From contig SFFB01000002.1 in the NCBI GenBank assembly GCA_004557035.1, positions 5,835-69,834 of the forward strand: a stretch of 64,000 bases of DNA. Reading direction: 5' to 3'. Positions 40,021 to 49,866 of the stretch are shown piece by piece (within the stretch, counting starts at the first letter, position 1; every line of letters starts with the position of its first letter). The notes beneath the pieces were generated by a model. It made no database searches. It was not told the DNA's origin and saw only the letters and a list, made by a program, of their open reading frames with translations. A program made the translations under genes and the position numbers. The DNA comes from Bacteroidales bacterium. Its GTDB lineage: Bacteria > Bacteroidota > Bacteroidia > Bacteroidales > Bacteroidaceae.

Positions 40021-42267
40021 ATGAACCTCTCCCAACTTCAAAACAGCCAATCGGCCTATATATCCGCTCTCTCGGGTTCAACGCAAATCAGGCGACATCT
40101 CGAGGAGATGGGCTTCATTCAAGGACAAAAAGTCACCCGCGTATGGGCCGCACCACCGGGAACGCCCATCGTCTTCGAAATGAACGGGCAGAAAGTGGCA
40201 CTGCGCCGCTGCGAAGCCAAGTTGGTTGAGATTGCCGAAGCACAGAGTGAGGCTCTCGCCACGGCCGAGGCCACTACCGAAGACTTTACCATAGACCCGC
40301 TCACCGACGAATTCATCCGCGCCCGACACTGCCACGGCAACTGTGCCGGATGTCCCAGTTGCGGGCCTCGAAAAAAGCACGCACACACCCCCAAGACCGA
40401 CACCGAGCGGCCCGTCACCATCTGCCTCGTGGGCAATCCCAACTGCGGTAAAACGGCCTTCTTCAACGCCTCGACAGGCGGCCATGAGCGCACGGGCAAC
40501 TATGCCGGCGTGACAGTGACAAGCACCGAAGGACACACCACCCTCGACGGCCGGCAACTGCGCATTGTCGACCTGCCCGGCACCTACTCGCTGCGCGCCT
40601 TCAGCCCCGAAGAGGCCTATGTGGCCAACGAACTGGCTCGAGGCCGGACCGACGTGGTGGTGAACGTGATAGACGCCACCAACCTTGAGCGCAACCTGCT
40701 GCTCACGCTGCAAATCAAAGCCATGGGCCTGCCTATGGTCTGCGTGCTCAATATGATAGACGAGGTAGAGCAGAGCGGTAGCCGACTCGACGTGGAAGCC
40801 TTGCAAGAACGTCTTGGCATACCGGTGGTGACCACTGCAGCCAATCGCGGCCGAGGCGTGAAAGACGCGCTCAGAGCGGCCATAGCCCTTCACCAAAAAA
40901 GCCTCAGCGCCGAGCCTTCCCAAACAGACAACGCTCCTTCGCCCACCGACCGCGTGATGGCGGCGATGCGGCCTTCGCCCTACACAAGAGCCAAAGCCAT
41001 ACGCGCCCTGCTCGACGGCATCTACATTCCCTCAGAGAGCAAGGCTTCACGGCTTTCCACCCACATCGACAAACTGATGGCCCGCACGCCCGTGGCCTAT
41101 CTCGTCTTTTTTGCCCTAATGGGCCTCATCTTTTATGCCACCTTCACCCTCGGCGCCTATCCCATGGACTGGATGAATGCCGGCATCGAAGCGCTCTCGG
41201 CCACCATCAGCAGTCAGCTCAGCGACGGATGGGCCAAAGACCTGCTGCTGGACGGCGTGGTGGCCGGCGTGGGTAGCGTCATCGTGTTTCTACCCAACAT
41301 TCTCATCCTCTATTTCTTCATTTCGCTTCTCGAAGACTCGGGCTACATGGCACGCACGGCCTTGCTGGCCGACCCCCTGCTGCGCCGCATGGGACTCCAC
41401 GGCAAGTCTTTCATTCCGATGATGATGGGCTTCGGTTGTAATGTGCCGGCAGTAATGGCCACGCGCACCATCGAGAGTCGCAAAAGCCGCCTCATCACGA
41501 TGATGACGCTGCCGTTTATGTCGTGCTCGGCCCGGTTGCCGGTCTATACGGTGGTGTGTGGCGCCTTCTTCCCCGACCATGCGGCCCTCGTTATGCTGTG
41601 CCTCTATGTGGCCGGCATTGTCATAGCCTTTGTCGCCGCTGCGGTGCTGAGTCGCGTCATTCACCCCGGCGAAGAGAGTCATTTCGTGATGGAAATGCCG
41701 CCCTATCGCATGCCCGTGATGCGCGGCGTGATGCGCCACAGCTGGGAAAAAGGCCGTCAATATCTGCGCAAGATGGGTGGAATTATCTTGGTGGCTGCCG
41801 TGGTGGTTTGGGCCTTGGGCTACTTCCCCTCGGGCACCGACGATTCGGTCACTCCGGCCGAGCGTCAAGAGCAGTCGTATCTGGGTCAAATCGGTCACGC
41901 CATCGAGCCGGTCATGAGTCCGTTGGGCTGCGACTGGCGTATGGGTGTGGGCATCGTGGCCGGCGTGGGCGCCAAAGAGTTGGTAGTGAGCACACTCGGT
42001 GTGCTCTACAACACGCCCGAAACTGACGACGCCGACGCCTCCGAAGGTCATCTCATGGCCACAATGAGCCGCAGCGGCATCACGCCGGCGGCGGCAATGG
42101 GCTTTCTCGTGTTTGTGCTGCTCTATTTCCCCTGCCTGGCCACCATTGCCGCCATAAAAGCCGAAAGCGGCCGCTGGAAATATGCCCTCTTCACCGCCAC
42201 CTACACCACCCTCGTGGCCTATGCAATGGCCTTCGTGGTCTACAGGCTGGCTTTGATGTGGCTCTGA
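40021..42267 (+). CDS. feoB: Fused FeoA-FeoB ferrous iron transporter
   Basis: A 748-residue ferrous iron uptake protein. Residues 1-72 are a FeoA (SH3-like) domain. A linker carries CHGNCAGCPSC (Cys104 to Cys114) next to basic and His residues. The G-domain follows: GNPNCGKT (138-145), DLPGTYSL and NMIDE. The membrane part has two Gate-type repeats with FGCNVPAVMATRTI and GMGAKE-like GVGAKELVVSTLG segments and about eight helices. The start agrees with the FeoA N-terminus. It is transcribed alone, convergent with the AraC gene. Confidence 0.95.
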   Translation: MNLSQLQNSQSAYISALSGSTQIRRHLEEMGFIQGQKVTRVWAAPPGTPIVFEMNGQKVALRRCEAKLVEIAEAQSEALATAEATTEDFTIDPLTDEFIRARHCHGNCAGCPSCGPRKKHAHTPKTDTERPVTICLVGNPNCGKTAFFNASTGGHERTGNYAGVTVTSTEGHTTLDGRQLRIVDLPGTYSLRAFSPEEAYVANELARGRTDVVVNVIDATNLERNLLLTLQIKAMGLPMVCVLNMIDEVEQSGSRLDVEALQERLGIPVVTTAANRGRGVKDALRAAIALHQKSLSAEPSQTDNAPSPTDRVMAAMRPSPYTRAKAIRALLDGIYIPSESKASRLSTHIDKLMARTPVAYLVFFALMGLIFYATFTLGAYPMDWMNAGIEALSATISSQLSDGWAKDLLLDGVVAGVGSVIVFLPNILILYFFISLLEDSGYMARTALLADPLLRRMGLHGKSFIPMMMGFGCNVPAVMATRTIESRKSRLITMMTLPFMSCSARLPVYTVVCGAFFPDHAALVMLCLYVAGIVIAFVAAAVLSRVIHPGEESHFVMEMPPYRMPVMRGVMRHSWEKGRQYLRKMGGIILVAAVVVWALGYFPSGTDDSVTPAERQEQSYLGQIGHAIEPVMSPLGCDWRMGVGIVAGVGAKELVVSTLGVLYNTPETDDADASEGHLMATMSRSGITPAAAMGFLVFVLLYFPCLATIAAIKAESGRWKYALFTATYTTLVAYAMAFVVYRLALMWL

Positions 42268-42274
42268 CGGAAAT

Positions 42275-42412
42275 AGTCTAAAAGACGAAGAAACTAAAAG
42301 ACAAAAAGAGTGGCTTCGCTCCTTATTGCTTGGATGGCAATGGGGCGAAGCCACTCTTTATCTCTTGGTCTCTTTGTCTTTTAATCTTTTTGTCTCTTTG
42401 ACTCTTCGTCTC
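42275..42412. repeat. Heptad array H6 with central hairpin
   Basis: AGTCTAAAAGACGAAGAAAC units on the left and TCTCTTTGTCTTTTAATC units on the right flank a perfect 12-base stem, so the whole spacer between feoAB and the AraC gene is one large inverted repeat. Confidence 0.8.
42308..42356. terminator. Bidirectional terminator between feoAB and the AraC gene
   Basis: GAGTGGCTTCGC (42308-42319) and GCGAAGCCACTC (42345-42356) pair perfectly around a 25-base loop, with A-rich and T-rich flanks on the two sides. Confidence 0.75.
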
Positions 42413-43310
42413 ACTTCTCGAGTTCGTGACGATAGTCTGACGGCGAAAGGCCGGTGGCGTTTTTGAAATACTTGCCCAAGAAACTCTGACTGGTGAAATG
42501 CAGGGCCTGAGCAATCTCCTTGACCGAAAGCGACGTGTCGGTGAGCAGGCGCTTGGCCTCGGAAATGACGAAAGTGGTGATCCACTGCCCGGCCGTCTGA
42601 CCGCTCACGGCCTTGACCACCTCCGAAAGATATTTAGGCGTGAGGCAAAGACGGTCACTATACCAGGTGACACTGCGCTGCTCACGGAAATGCTCGTCGA
42701 GCAGGTGGAGGAAACGGTCGAAGACGGCATAGCCGGCGGCATGCTCACCTTGGGTGTCGGGATAGCGTTGCTCGAGGATGCCACACACGTCGAAATAGGC
42801 CATACGCAGCAAAAGCGACAGCTGCTCGCCCAAGAAACGCCGCGACGTCACCGTCGAAAGCCGATAGCGCATGAATTCGTAGGTGTGATGCAGATGGGCG
42901 AGACTGTCGGCATCGAGATGCACCACAGGTTCTTTATAAATGAACCGCAGATAGGGCCACAACTGATGGAGCCCCATGATGGAGTCGGCCAGACACTCGC
43001 GCGAGACAAGGAGCGCCATGGCGCGAAAATCGTCGGTCTTGCTCTGCCAACTCATCACCGACTGGCCCACACAGAGCAACAGGTCGCCACAAGTCACACG
43101 CACCTCTCTCTCGCCCAGCCATACCACGGCACTGCCGGCTGTGCAGATGCCAAACACCAAGAAGGCGGGCTGAAACTTTTCGCCCGACACCTCTAAGTCT
43201 TCAAAACGGTCGATAATCGTGAGACGGCCTGAGAGATAGGGCATGGCGCCACCCCCAAGTTCACGGGCTTCGTCGAGGCTGAGCTGACGTATGGGTGCTG
43301 CATGTGACAT
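42411..43310 (-). CDS. AraC-family transcriptional regulator
   Basis: A 299-residue regulator. The N-terminal ~180 residues form a cupin-like sensing region (FLVFGICTAGSAVVWLGEREVRVTCGDLLLC). The C-terminal AraC domain has both helix-turn-helix units: WYSDRLCLTPKYLSEVVKAVSG and LSVKEIAQALHFTSQSFLGKYFKNATGLSPSDYR. The frame is open 17 codons upstream; the ATG at 43310 is preferred because a TAAACTTG box (43359-43366) lies just before it. No target is evident; neighbours are convergent (feoAB) and divergent (dxs). Confidence 0.9.
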   Translation of the reverse strand: MSHAAPIRQLSLDEARELGGGAMPYLSGRLTIIDRFEDLEVSGEKFQPAFLVFGICTAGSAVVWLGEREVRVTCGDLLLCVGQSVMSWQSKTDDFRAMALLVSRECLADSIMGLHQLWPYLRFIYKEPVVHLDADSLAHLHHTYEFMRYRLSTVTSRRFLGEQLSLLLRMAYFDVCGILEQRYPDTQGEHAAGYAVFDRFLHLLDEHFREQRSVTWYSDRLCLTPKYLSEVVKAVSGQTAGQWITTFVISEAKRLLTDTSLSVKEIAQALHFTSQSFLGKYFKNATGLSPSDYRHELEK

Positions 43311-43484
43311 AGGCTGAAAAGGATGATTAAATGACGTTTGGGAGGGTTTAGAACAATGCAAGTTTACGAATAATCAAGGAATTGAAAGGCGGGGGAAGCC
43401 GTTTTTTTGAATGATCAGCCTTATTCGGGCTCGGCCTCGGCCGTTTTTTTAAGTTATCTGCAAGCGGTTTTTCTTTTTTTATAG

Positions 43485-43492
43485 TAATTTTG
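43485..43492 (+). promoter_or_regulatory. -7 box of the dxs operon
   Basis: TAATTTTG. Transcription would start near 43498, leaving a leader of about 85 bases to the ATG at 43585. A GGCC-rich hairpin followed by T7 lies just upstream (about 43425-43452). Confidence 0.5.
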
Positions 43493-43584
43493 CCTTCGTG
43501 CCCTATGTCTGCACAAGGCCACACAAGCCTACAACATCGACAGACCACACCGACACGGCCCATTCCAAGGACTTCAACCCCGAC

Positions 43585-45504
43585 ATGCAAGAAGACAACC
43601 ACTTCAAATATCTCAACCATATCAATTCCCCCGCAGACTTGCGCGGCTATGCCCTCGACGAACTGCCCGAAATATGCCGGGAGCTGCGACAGGACATCAT
43701 CGACGAACTGGCCGACAACCCCGGACACTTCGCCTCAAGTCTCGGCACGGTGGAACTGACCGTGGCCCTGCACTATGTGTTCGACACGCCCGAAGACCGT
43801 ATCGTCTGGGACGTGGGACACCAGGCCTACGGGCACAAAATCATCACCGGCCGACGCGACCAATTCAAAACCAACCGCAAACTGGGCGGTATTCGCCCCT
43901 TTCCCTCTCCACTTGAAAGCCCATACGACACCTTCGCCTGCGGCCACGCCTCAAACTCCATCAGTGCGGCCTTGGGTATGGCCTTGGCGGCCGTGAGAGA
44001 CTCTGGGAACGAGAGCCGACATGTGGTGGCAGTCATCGGCGACGGCGCCATGAGCGGCGGACTGGCCTTTGAAGGACTCAACAATGCCTCCGACACGCCC
44101 AACAACATGCTCATCATTCTCAACGACAACAACATGAGCATCGACTCGGCCGTGGGCGGCATGAAGGAATATCTGGGCCACCTCCACACGGGACGCACCT
44201 ACAACCGCCTGCGACTGGGATTGAGCAAGCAAATGTCGCGATGGGGACTGCTCAACGAGAAACGCAAAGGGCGCATCTTGCGCTTCAATAACTCGCTCAA
44301 AGCCCTGCTGGGCGGACAACAGAATATCTTTGAGGGCATGAACATCCGCTATTTCGGACCCACCGACGGGCACAACGTCAAGGGGCTCGTGCGCACGCTC
44401 AGAGAAATCAAGGATATGAAAGGCCCCAAACTGCTCCACATCCACACGGTCAAAGGCAAGGGTTTCAAGCCGGCCGAGGAAGCAGCCACCGAATGGCACG
44501 CTCCGGGACGCTTCGACAAAGACAGCGGCGAGCGCATCACGACCGGCACAGGCGGCACGCCACGCTTTCAAGACGTGTTTGGCGAGACGCTGCTCGAACT
44601 GGCACGAATGAACGACCGCATCGTGGGGGTGACACCGGCCATGCCGACGGGTTGCTCGATGAACATTATGATGAAGGCCATGCCCGAGCGCACTTTCGAC
44701 GTGGGCATTGCCGAAGGTCATGCCGTGACTTTCTCTGCCGGTATGGCCAAAGACGGTCTGCTGCCTTTCTGTAACATCTACTCTTCTTTTGCCCAAAGAG
44801 CTTACGACAATATCATACACGACGCCGCCTTGCTCTCGCTGCCGGTGGTGATATGCCTTGACCGCGCCGGACTGGTGGGCGAAGACGGTCCCACACACCA
44901 CGGGGCCTTCGACCTGGCTGCGCTACGGCCCATACCGAACCTGACCATTGCCTCGCCGCTTGACGAAGCCGAACTGCGCCGGTTGATGTACACGGCACAA
45001 CTGCCGGGCAAAGGCACTTTCGTCATTCGCTACCCGAGAGGCAAAGGCCGACTGGCCGACTGGCGCTGTCCACTCGAAGCAATTCCCGTGGGCAAAGGGC
45101 GGCGACTGAGAGACGGCGAAAAGGTGGCCGTGGTTTCCATTGGGCCGATAGGGCTCGAAGCGGCCGACGCCATAGACACGGTGAAGGCCGAGACGGGCAT
45201 TGAGGTGGCTCACTACGACTTGCGTTTTCTCAAACCCTTGGACGAGGCTCTGCTCGAAGAGGTGGCACAGCGTTTCACCCACATCGTGACCATCGAAGAC
45301 GGCGTGAGAGCCGGCGGAATGGGCTCGGCCGTATTGGAATGGATGGCCGACCACGGCTTCTCCCCGTCCATCGTCCGCCTGGGCCTGCCCGACGAATTTG
45401 TGGAGCACGGCACCGTGGCCCAACTCCGGGCCATCACCCACACCGACCAAGCCCACATAGCCGAGGCCATAAAGGAGCAAATCAAGCGACAAACCGACGC
45501 TTGA
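43585..45504 (+). CDS. dxs: 1-deoxy-D-xylulose-5-phosphate synthase
   Basis: A 639-residue thiamine-diphosphate enzyme joining pyruvate and glyceraldehyde 3-phosphate to DXP, the entry to non-mevalonate isoprenoids and also the precursor of thiazole and pyridoxal. Visible: WDVGHQAYGHKIITGRR, the ThDP site GDGAMSGGLAFEGLNN, the transketolase pyrimidine domain with EGHAVTFSAGMA, and DRAGLVGEDGPTHHGAFD. The frame is open to GTG 43498, but that codon coincides with the predicted transcription start and the extension is unlike the family, so the ATG at 43585 is chosen. First gene of a seven-gene run. Confidence 0.96.
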   Translation: MQEDNHFKYLNHINSPADLRGYALDELPEICRELRQDIIDELADNPGHFASSLGTVELTVALHYVFDTPEDRIVWDVGHQAYGHKIITGRRDQFKTNRKLGGIRPFPSPLESPYDTFACGHASNSISAALGMALAAVRDSGNESRHVVAVIGDGAMSGGLAFEGLNNASDTPNNMLIILNDNNMSIDSAVGGMKEYLGHLHTGRTYNRLRLGLSKQMSRWGLLNEKRKGRILRFNNSLKALLGGQQNIFEGMNIRYFGPTDGHNVKGLVRTLREIKDMKGPKLLHIHTVKGKGFKPAEEAATEWHAPGRFDKDSGERITTGTGGTPRFQDVFGETLLELARMNDRIVGVTPAMPTGCSMNIMMKAMPERTFDVGIAEGHAVTFSAGMAKDGLLPFCNIYSSFAQRAYDNIIHDAALLSLPVVICLDRAGLVGEDGPTHHGAFDLAALRPIPNLTIASPLDEAELRRLMYTAQLPGKGTFVIRYPRGKGRLADWRCPLEAIPVGKGRRLRDGEKVAVVSIGPIGLEAADAIDTVKAETGIEVAHYDLRFLKPLDEALLEEVAQRFTHIVTIEDGVRAGGMGSAVLEWMADHGFSPSIVRLGLPDEFVEHGTVAQLRAITHTDQAHIAEAIKEQIKRQTDA

Positions 45505-45568
45505 CTCTGCCCAACCACGATCGGACTGCTCAGGCAGAACTACATTTCTAAAGCAAAACAAATCTCAC

Positions 45569-46912
45569 ATGAAAATCATCATAGCCGGCGCCGGCGCAGT
45601 GGGAACCCACTTGGCCAAGCTGCTTTCGAAAGAACAACACGACATCACGCTCATCGACGAGTCGGCCGAAAGACTGGAAGGCATCGGCGCCAACTTTGAA
45701 CTGCTCACCACCTGCGCCTCGCCCTCGTCCATCAAGGTGCTCCAACAGGCTGAAGTGGGCGATGCCGACCTCTTCATCGGTGTCACACCCGACGAGGCCC
45801 ACAACATGACCTGCTGCATGTTGGCTTCAAAGCTCGGCGCCAAACGCACGGTGGCACGCGTGGACAATTATGAATATACGCGCGCGGAACACCGAGACTT
45901 TTTCAAGACCGTGGGCATAGACTCCATCATTTACCCCGAAATGCTCGCCGGACGCGAGATTATGCACAACGTAAAGCACAGCTGGGTGAGACAATGGCTC
46001 GAAATTCAAGACGGCGCTCTGCTCATGCTGGGCATAAAGGTGAGAGAAGGCGCACTCATCCTGGGCGCACCACTCTATAAGCTCTGCGGCCCCGAAGCGC
46101 CCTACCACATCGTGGCTATCAAGCGCGGACAAGAAACCATCATACCACACGGTCACGACGAAGTGATGCCGGACGACCTGGTCTACTTCATGACGACGCC
46201 CAAATATGTGGACTATATCCGCGACATCACCGACAAGCAAGACTACCCCGAGGTGAAGAACGTCTTCTTTATGGGTGGCGGCAGCACGGCCGTTCAGGCG
46301 CTCTACTACAAGCCCGACTATATGCACGTGAAAATCGTGGAGTCTGACCGCTCACGCTGTGAGAGACTGAATGAAATCATCGAAGCACGCCACACGCTGG
46401 TCATCCACGGCGACGGGCGCGACATAGACCTGCTTCAAGACGAAGGCATCTCTGACGCAGAGGCTTTTGTGGCTATCACCGAAAGTGCCGAGGCCAACAT
46501 CCTGGCCTGTCTCGAAGCCAAAAGACTGGGCGTGAGAAAGACGGTGGCCATGGTGGAAAACCTTGACTACATAGCGATGGCCGAAAGCCTCGACATCGGC
46601 ACCATTATCAACAAGAAAACCTTTGCAGCCAACCATATCTACCAACTGATGCTCAAAGCCGACGTGTCGACAATGAAGACGCTCAACGTGGTGGGCGCCG
46701 ACGTGGCTGAGTTTGTGGTTAAAGAGGGTTCGCGCATCACTAAGGCGCAAGTCAAAGACCTTGCTCTGCCTGCCACCGTCACGCTTGGCGGACTGGTGAG
46801 AGAGGGAAAAGGCATACTCATCGGCGGTCTGACGCAAATCCAACCCGGCGACCGCGTTGTGGCCTTCTGTCTGGAAAACAGCATCAAGAAACTCGAGAAA
46901 CTCTTCAAATAA
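45569..46912 (+). CDS. trkA: Trk potassium uptake regulatory subunit TrkA
   Basis: A 447-residue peripheral membrane protein gating TrkH. Two RCK_N Rossmann domains are seen, the first starting IIIAGAGAVGTHLAKLL (residues 3-19), the second at VFFMGGGSTAVQ near residue 232, each followed by an RCK_C domain. The order trkA-trkH 76 bases apart confirms the system. It lies 64 bases after dxs, and dxs-trkA-trkH is, to my recollection, a recurrent gene order in Bacteroidales. Confidence 0.95.
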   Translation: MKIIIAGAGAVGTHLAKLLSKEQHDITLIDESAERLEGIGANFELLTTCASPSSIKVLQQAEVGDADLFIGVTPDEAHNMTCCMLASKLGAKRTVARVDNYEYTRAEHRDFFKTVGIDSIIYPEMLAGREIMHNVKHSWVRQWLEIQDGALLMLGIKVREGALILGAPLYKLCGPEAPYHIVAIKRGQETIIPHGHDEVMPDDLVYFMTTPKYVDYIRDITDKQDYPEVKNVFFMGGGSTAVQALYYKPDYMHVKIVESDRSRCERLNEIIEARHTLVIHGDGRDIDLLQDEGISDAEAFVAITESAEANILACLEAKRLGVRKTVAMVENLDYIAMAESLDIGTIINKKTFAANHIYQLMLKADVSTMKTLNVVGADVAEFVVKEGSRITKAQVKDLALPATVTLGGLVREGKGILIGGLTQIQPGDRVVAFCLENSIKKLEKLFK

Positions 46913-46988
46913 CGACGGTGGCACTCGGCCCGACTCATTTGGCGTCATCATTTTGCGTGAGGCGAGCCGCAAACCACGGTGTTTGTTC

Positions 46989-48443
46989 ATGAACTACAAG
47001 ATTATCCTCAAAGTGCTCGGCGAGTTGCTTTTTCTTGAAGCACTCCTCTTCGCTTCTTGCATAGGCATTGCCCTGTTCAAGAACGAGACGGCCCTGCACA
47101 CCTTCATCGTCCCCACCATTGTGGCGATATTACTGGGCATAGCCCTGAAATGGCTGGGCCGCAACGGACGGAGCGGAATAAGCCGTCGCGACGGTTACCT
47201 CTGTGTGACGCTCTCCTGGCTCACGTTCTCGGCCATCGGTGCCCTACCTTTTATGGTGGGCGGATATACCGGCGATTTTTCTGTGGCATTTTTTGAAAGT
47301 ATGTCGGGCTTCACTACGACGGGTGCCACGGCCCTGAGCGACATTGACTCCCTCCCCCACTCCATTTTGTTTTGGCGCAGCCTGATGCACTGGTTCGGCG
47401 GACTGGGCATCGTGTTCTTCACCATTGCCATCTTGCCTAAATTGGGTTCGGGTGGCTTTAAGCTTTTCTCGGCAGAGGCTTCGGGACTCAAACTCGACAA
47501 ACTCCATCCACGCATCACCACAACCACACGATGGCTCTGGGCAGTCTACCTATTCCTCACCGTCACCTGCTGCGCCGCCTATTATTTGGCCGGCATGTCG
47601 CTCTGGGACGCCGTCAATCACGCCTTCTCGACAGTGGCCACAGGAGGCTTCTCAACCCATTCCAACAGCATGGCTGCCTTCTGCTCGCCAAGCGTCGAAG
47701 TGACGGCCACCATCTTTATGTTCCTCTCGGGCATCAACTTCACACTCATCTACTTGTTCTTTATCAAACGGCGCTTTAAGGCGGTGTTGCACGACAGCGA
47801 ACTGCGCACATTCTTCACGGTCTATGCCTGTGCGGCGCTTTTCATCGTGGCCAATGTGTGGATACACACCGATGACGACGCTCTGACAGCACTGCGGCAT
47901 GGCGCCTTTTATGCGGCATCATTACAGACCAGCTCGGGCTTCACCACAACCGACATCGTGGCATGGCCCGGAGCCACTTGGTTTGTGCTGCTGCTGCTCA
48001 CAGCCATCGGCGGTTGCGCCGGTTCGGCATCAGGCGGCATCAAGTGCGTCCGTGTGCTCACTTGCTTCAAAGAGTTTAAAACGGAGTTTCGCCGTATGCT
48101 CCACCCCAATGCTGTCATACCCCTTCGGCTCAATCAGACTCCCGTGACCGCCCGCGTGAGTCAGGCCGTTTTTGCCTTCATGATGGGCTTCATCTTCTTG
48201 GTGATAGTGGGCACGTTGGGCTTCTCGTTGATAGGCTTCTCCATGCTCGACTCCGTGGCAGCCACCGTTTCGATGCTGGGCAACGCCGGCGTTGTCTTGG
48301 GCCACGACATTGCGCCACTTGGCTCTTGGGCCAACATTTCCGACCCGGGGCTGTGGCTGGCCTCGCTGCTGATGCTGATGGGCCGCCTTGAGGTGTTCAC
48401 ACTTTTGCTGCCGCTGACCACTGAGTTCTGGCACGACAACTGA
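46989..48443 (+). CDS. trkH: Trk potassium uptake transporter TrkH
   Basis: A 484-residue K+ channel-like transporter. The four pore segments are recognisable: SMSGFTTTGAT, STVATGGFSTHS, SLQTSSGFTTTDI, and a last one, SMLGNAGVVLG. The helices between them and the final LLPLTTEFWHDN are typical. The frame extends 44 codons upstream into trkA; the ATG at 46989 is chosen as the start of the first membrane helix. Confidence 0.95.
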   Translation: MNYKIILKVLGELLFLEALLFASCIGIALFKNETALHTFIVPTIVAILLGIALKWLGRNGRSGISRRDGYLCVTLSWLTFSAIGALPFMVGGYTGDFSVAFFESMSGFTTTGATALSDIDSLPHSILFWRSLMHWFGGLGIVFFTIAILPKLGSGGFKLFSAEASGLKLDKLHPRITTTTRWLWAVYLFLTVTCCAAYYLAGMSLWDAVNHAFSTVATGGFSTHSNSMAAFCSPSVEVTATIFMFLSGINFTLIYLFFIKRRFKAVLHDSELRTFFTVYACAALFIVANVWIHTDDDALTALRHGAFYAASLQTSSGFTTTDIVAWPGATWFVLLLLTAIGGCAGSASGGIKCVRVLTCFKEFKTEFRRMLHPNAVIPLRLNQTPVTARVSQAVFAFMMGFIFLVIVGTLGFSLIGFSMLDSVAATVSMLGNAGVVLGHDIAPLGSWANISDPGLWLASLLMLMGRLEVFTLLLPLTTEFWHDN

Positions 48444-48469
48444 TTTCTGCTCTTTTTATTCCCTCGCCT

Positions 48470-49129
48470 ATGCAAGACATCTTTGATTTCCTTAAAGCCA
48501 TAGCCGCCAACAACGACCGCAGTTGGTTTGCCACTCATCGTGGGGACTACGAGAATGCTCACGCCAAGTTTTCGGCCATAGCCGCCGATATGATTGAGCG
48601 CATCGGACGGTTTGACCATACGGTTTGTGGGCTCCAGGTCAAAGACACGCTCTATCGCTTCTATCGCGACACGCGCTTCTCGGCAGACAAATCGCCTTTC
48701 AAACGCCACTTCGGCACCTACATCAACCCTAAAGGGAAGAAGTCGCTCCACGGCGGCTATTATCTGCACATTGAGCCGGGCGCCTGCATGATTGCCGTGG
48801 GAGCTTACTGCCTGCCCTCTCAGGTGTTGAAGGCGGTGAGATGGAGCATAGTCGGCGCCGCAGACCAGTTCCACGCCATTATGACCGAACCACAACTTGC
48901 CGCGTTGAAGCCGAAACTTGGCGAAACCTATCTCAAAACTGTGCCGGCCGGCTTCCCGCGCGACTTCATTTATCCCGAATACCTTCGTCCCAAAGAATAT
49001 GACCTCTCGGTCAACGTGCCCGACAGTTTCTTTTTCGAAGCAGACTATGCCGAGAGGGCCGCAGACATTTTGTGTCTGATGAAACCCTTCCTTGACTTTG
49101 TCAACGATACGGTCGACGACTATATTTAA
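48470..49129 (+). CDS. DUF2461-family protein
   Basis: A 219-residue cytoplasmic protein of the DUF2461 family: FLKAIAANNDRSWFATHRGDYENA, YRFYRDTRFSADKSPFKRHFG and GGYYLHIEPGACMIAVGAYCLP are the family's marks. Function is unknown; it is widespread in Bacteroidota. It begins 26 bases after trkH and is part of the dxs run. Confidence 0.9.
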   Translation: MQDIFDFLKAIAANNDRSWFATHRGDYENAHAKFSAIAADMIERIGRFDHTVCGLQVKDTLYRFYRDTRFSADKSPFKRHFGTYINPKGKKSLHGGYYLHIEPGACMIAVGAYCLPSQVLKAVRWSIVGAADQFHAIMTEPQLAALKPKLGETYLKTVPAGFPRDFIYPEYLRPKEYDLSVNVPDSFFFEADYAERAADILCLMKPFLDFVNDTVDDYI

Positions 49130-49176
49130 CCCCACTATCTCCTCACACCATCTCCAAAACCACACACCTGCAGCCT

Positions 49177-49839
49177 ATGACCAGCAGAATAATCTTAGCC
49201 ATCCTCCTGACACTCACGCTGAGTGCCTGCAACCGCAAAGACCTGCGTGAAGTGATTAAAGAAGTGGCCGAAGACCCCGCCGACACCACCGGAATGGCGT
49301 CTGAGACTTTCGCCACCAATCCATTTTACACGATAGAAATCAACTGCTTTGCTGATGTCACTTTCAAGCAGTCCGAGCCTGGTTCGCCGTCTTTTGTCAG
49401 AATATTTGCCGACCAGACCGTGTTGTCGCACGTCAAGGTTTCGACGACCGACGACATTCTTACCCTATCCACAGACCGCCGCTATAAGATGCCGGAAAAG
49501 AGTGTGATTGTGGCCGAAATCCACGCCCCCTTTGTGGGTCAGTTTTTCATCAGTGGCGGCAAGTGTCTGCGACTGGGCCATATTCGCCTGAGCAGTCCCC
49601 TCACGCTTGAACTTGACGGTGTCGGTGCGCTCACGGCCGAGCGGGTCGAAGCTCCCGAGGTGACGGTCAAGGGAAACGGAACCGGCTCTGTCGACCTGCA
49701 AGGTATCAACACCTCACGCCTCACAGTGCAGGCCGACAACCAATGCTACGTCTTCTTGAGCGGCCGCACCAACACCTTTACCCGAACCGCGGGCAAAAAC
49801 GCCATAATCTTCTCCGACAGTCTCACCGTCGCCCATTGA
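49177..49839 (+). CDS. DUF2807 (GIN-domain) lipoprotein
   Basis: A 220-residue exported protein. Signal MTSRIILAILLTLTLSAC gives a lipobox with Cys18. The rest is a right-handed beta-solenoid pattern (LRLGHIRLSSPLTLELDGVGALTAERVEAPEVTVKGNGTGSVDL, read here as its sense not as one motif) as in GIN/DUF2807 putative adhesin-head domains. No enzyme site. In the dxs operon by spacing, 47 bases after the DUF2461 gene and 27 before pyrE. Confidence 0.85.
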   Translation: MTSRIILAILLTLTLSACNRKDLREVIKEVAEDPADTTGMASETFATNPFYTIEINCFADVTFKQSEPGSPSFVRIFADQTVLSHVKVSTTDDILTLSTDRRYKMPEKSVIVAEIHAPFVGQFFISGGKCLRLGHIRLSSPLTLELDGVGALTAERVEAPEVTVKGNGTGSVDLQGINTSRLTVQADNQCYVFLSGRTNTFTRTAGKNAIIFSDSLTVAH

Positions 49840-49866
49840 TTTATCATAAACTTAAACCCTTACAAT

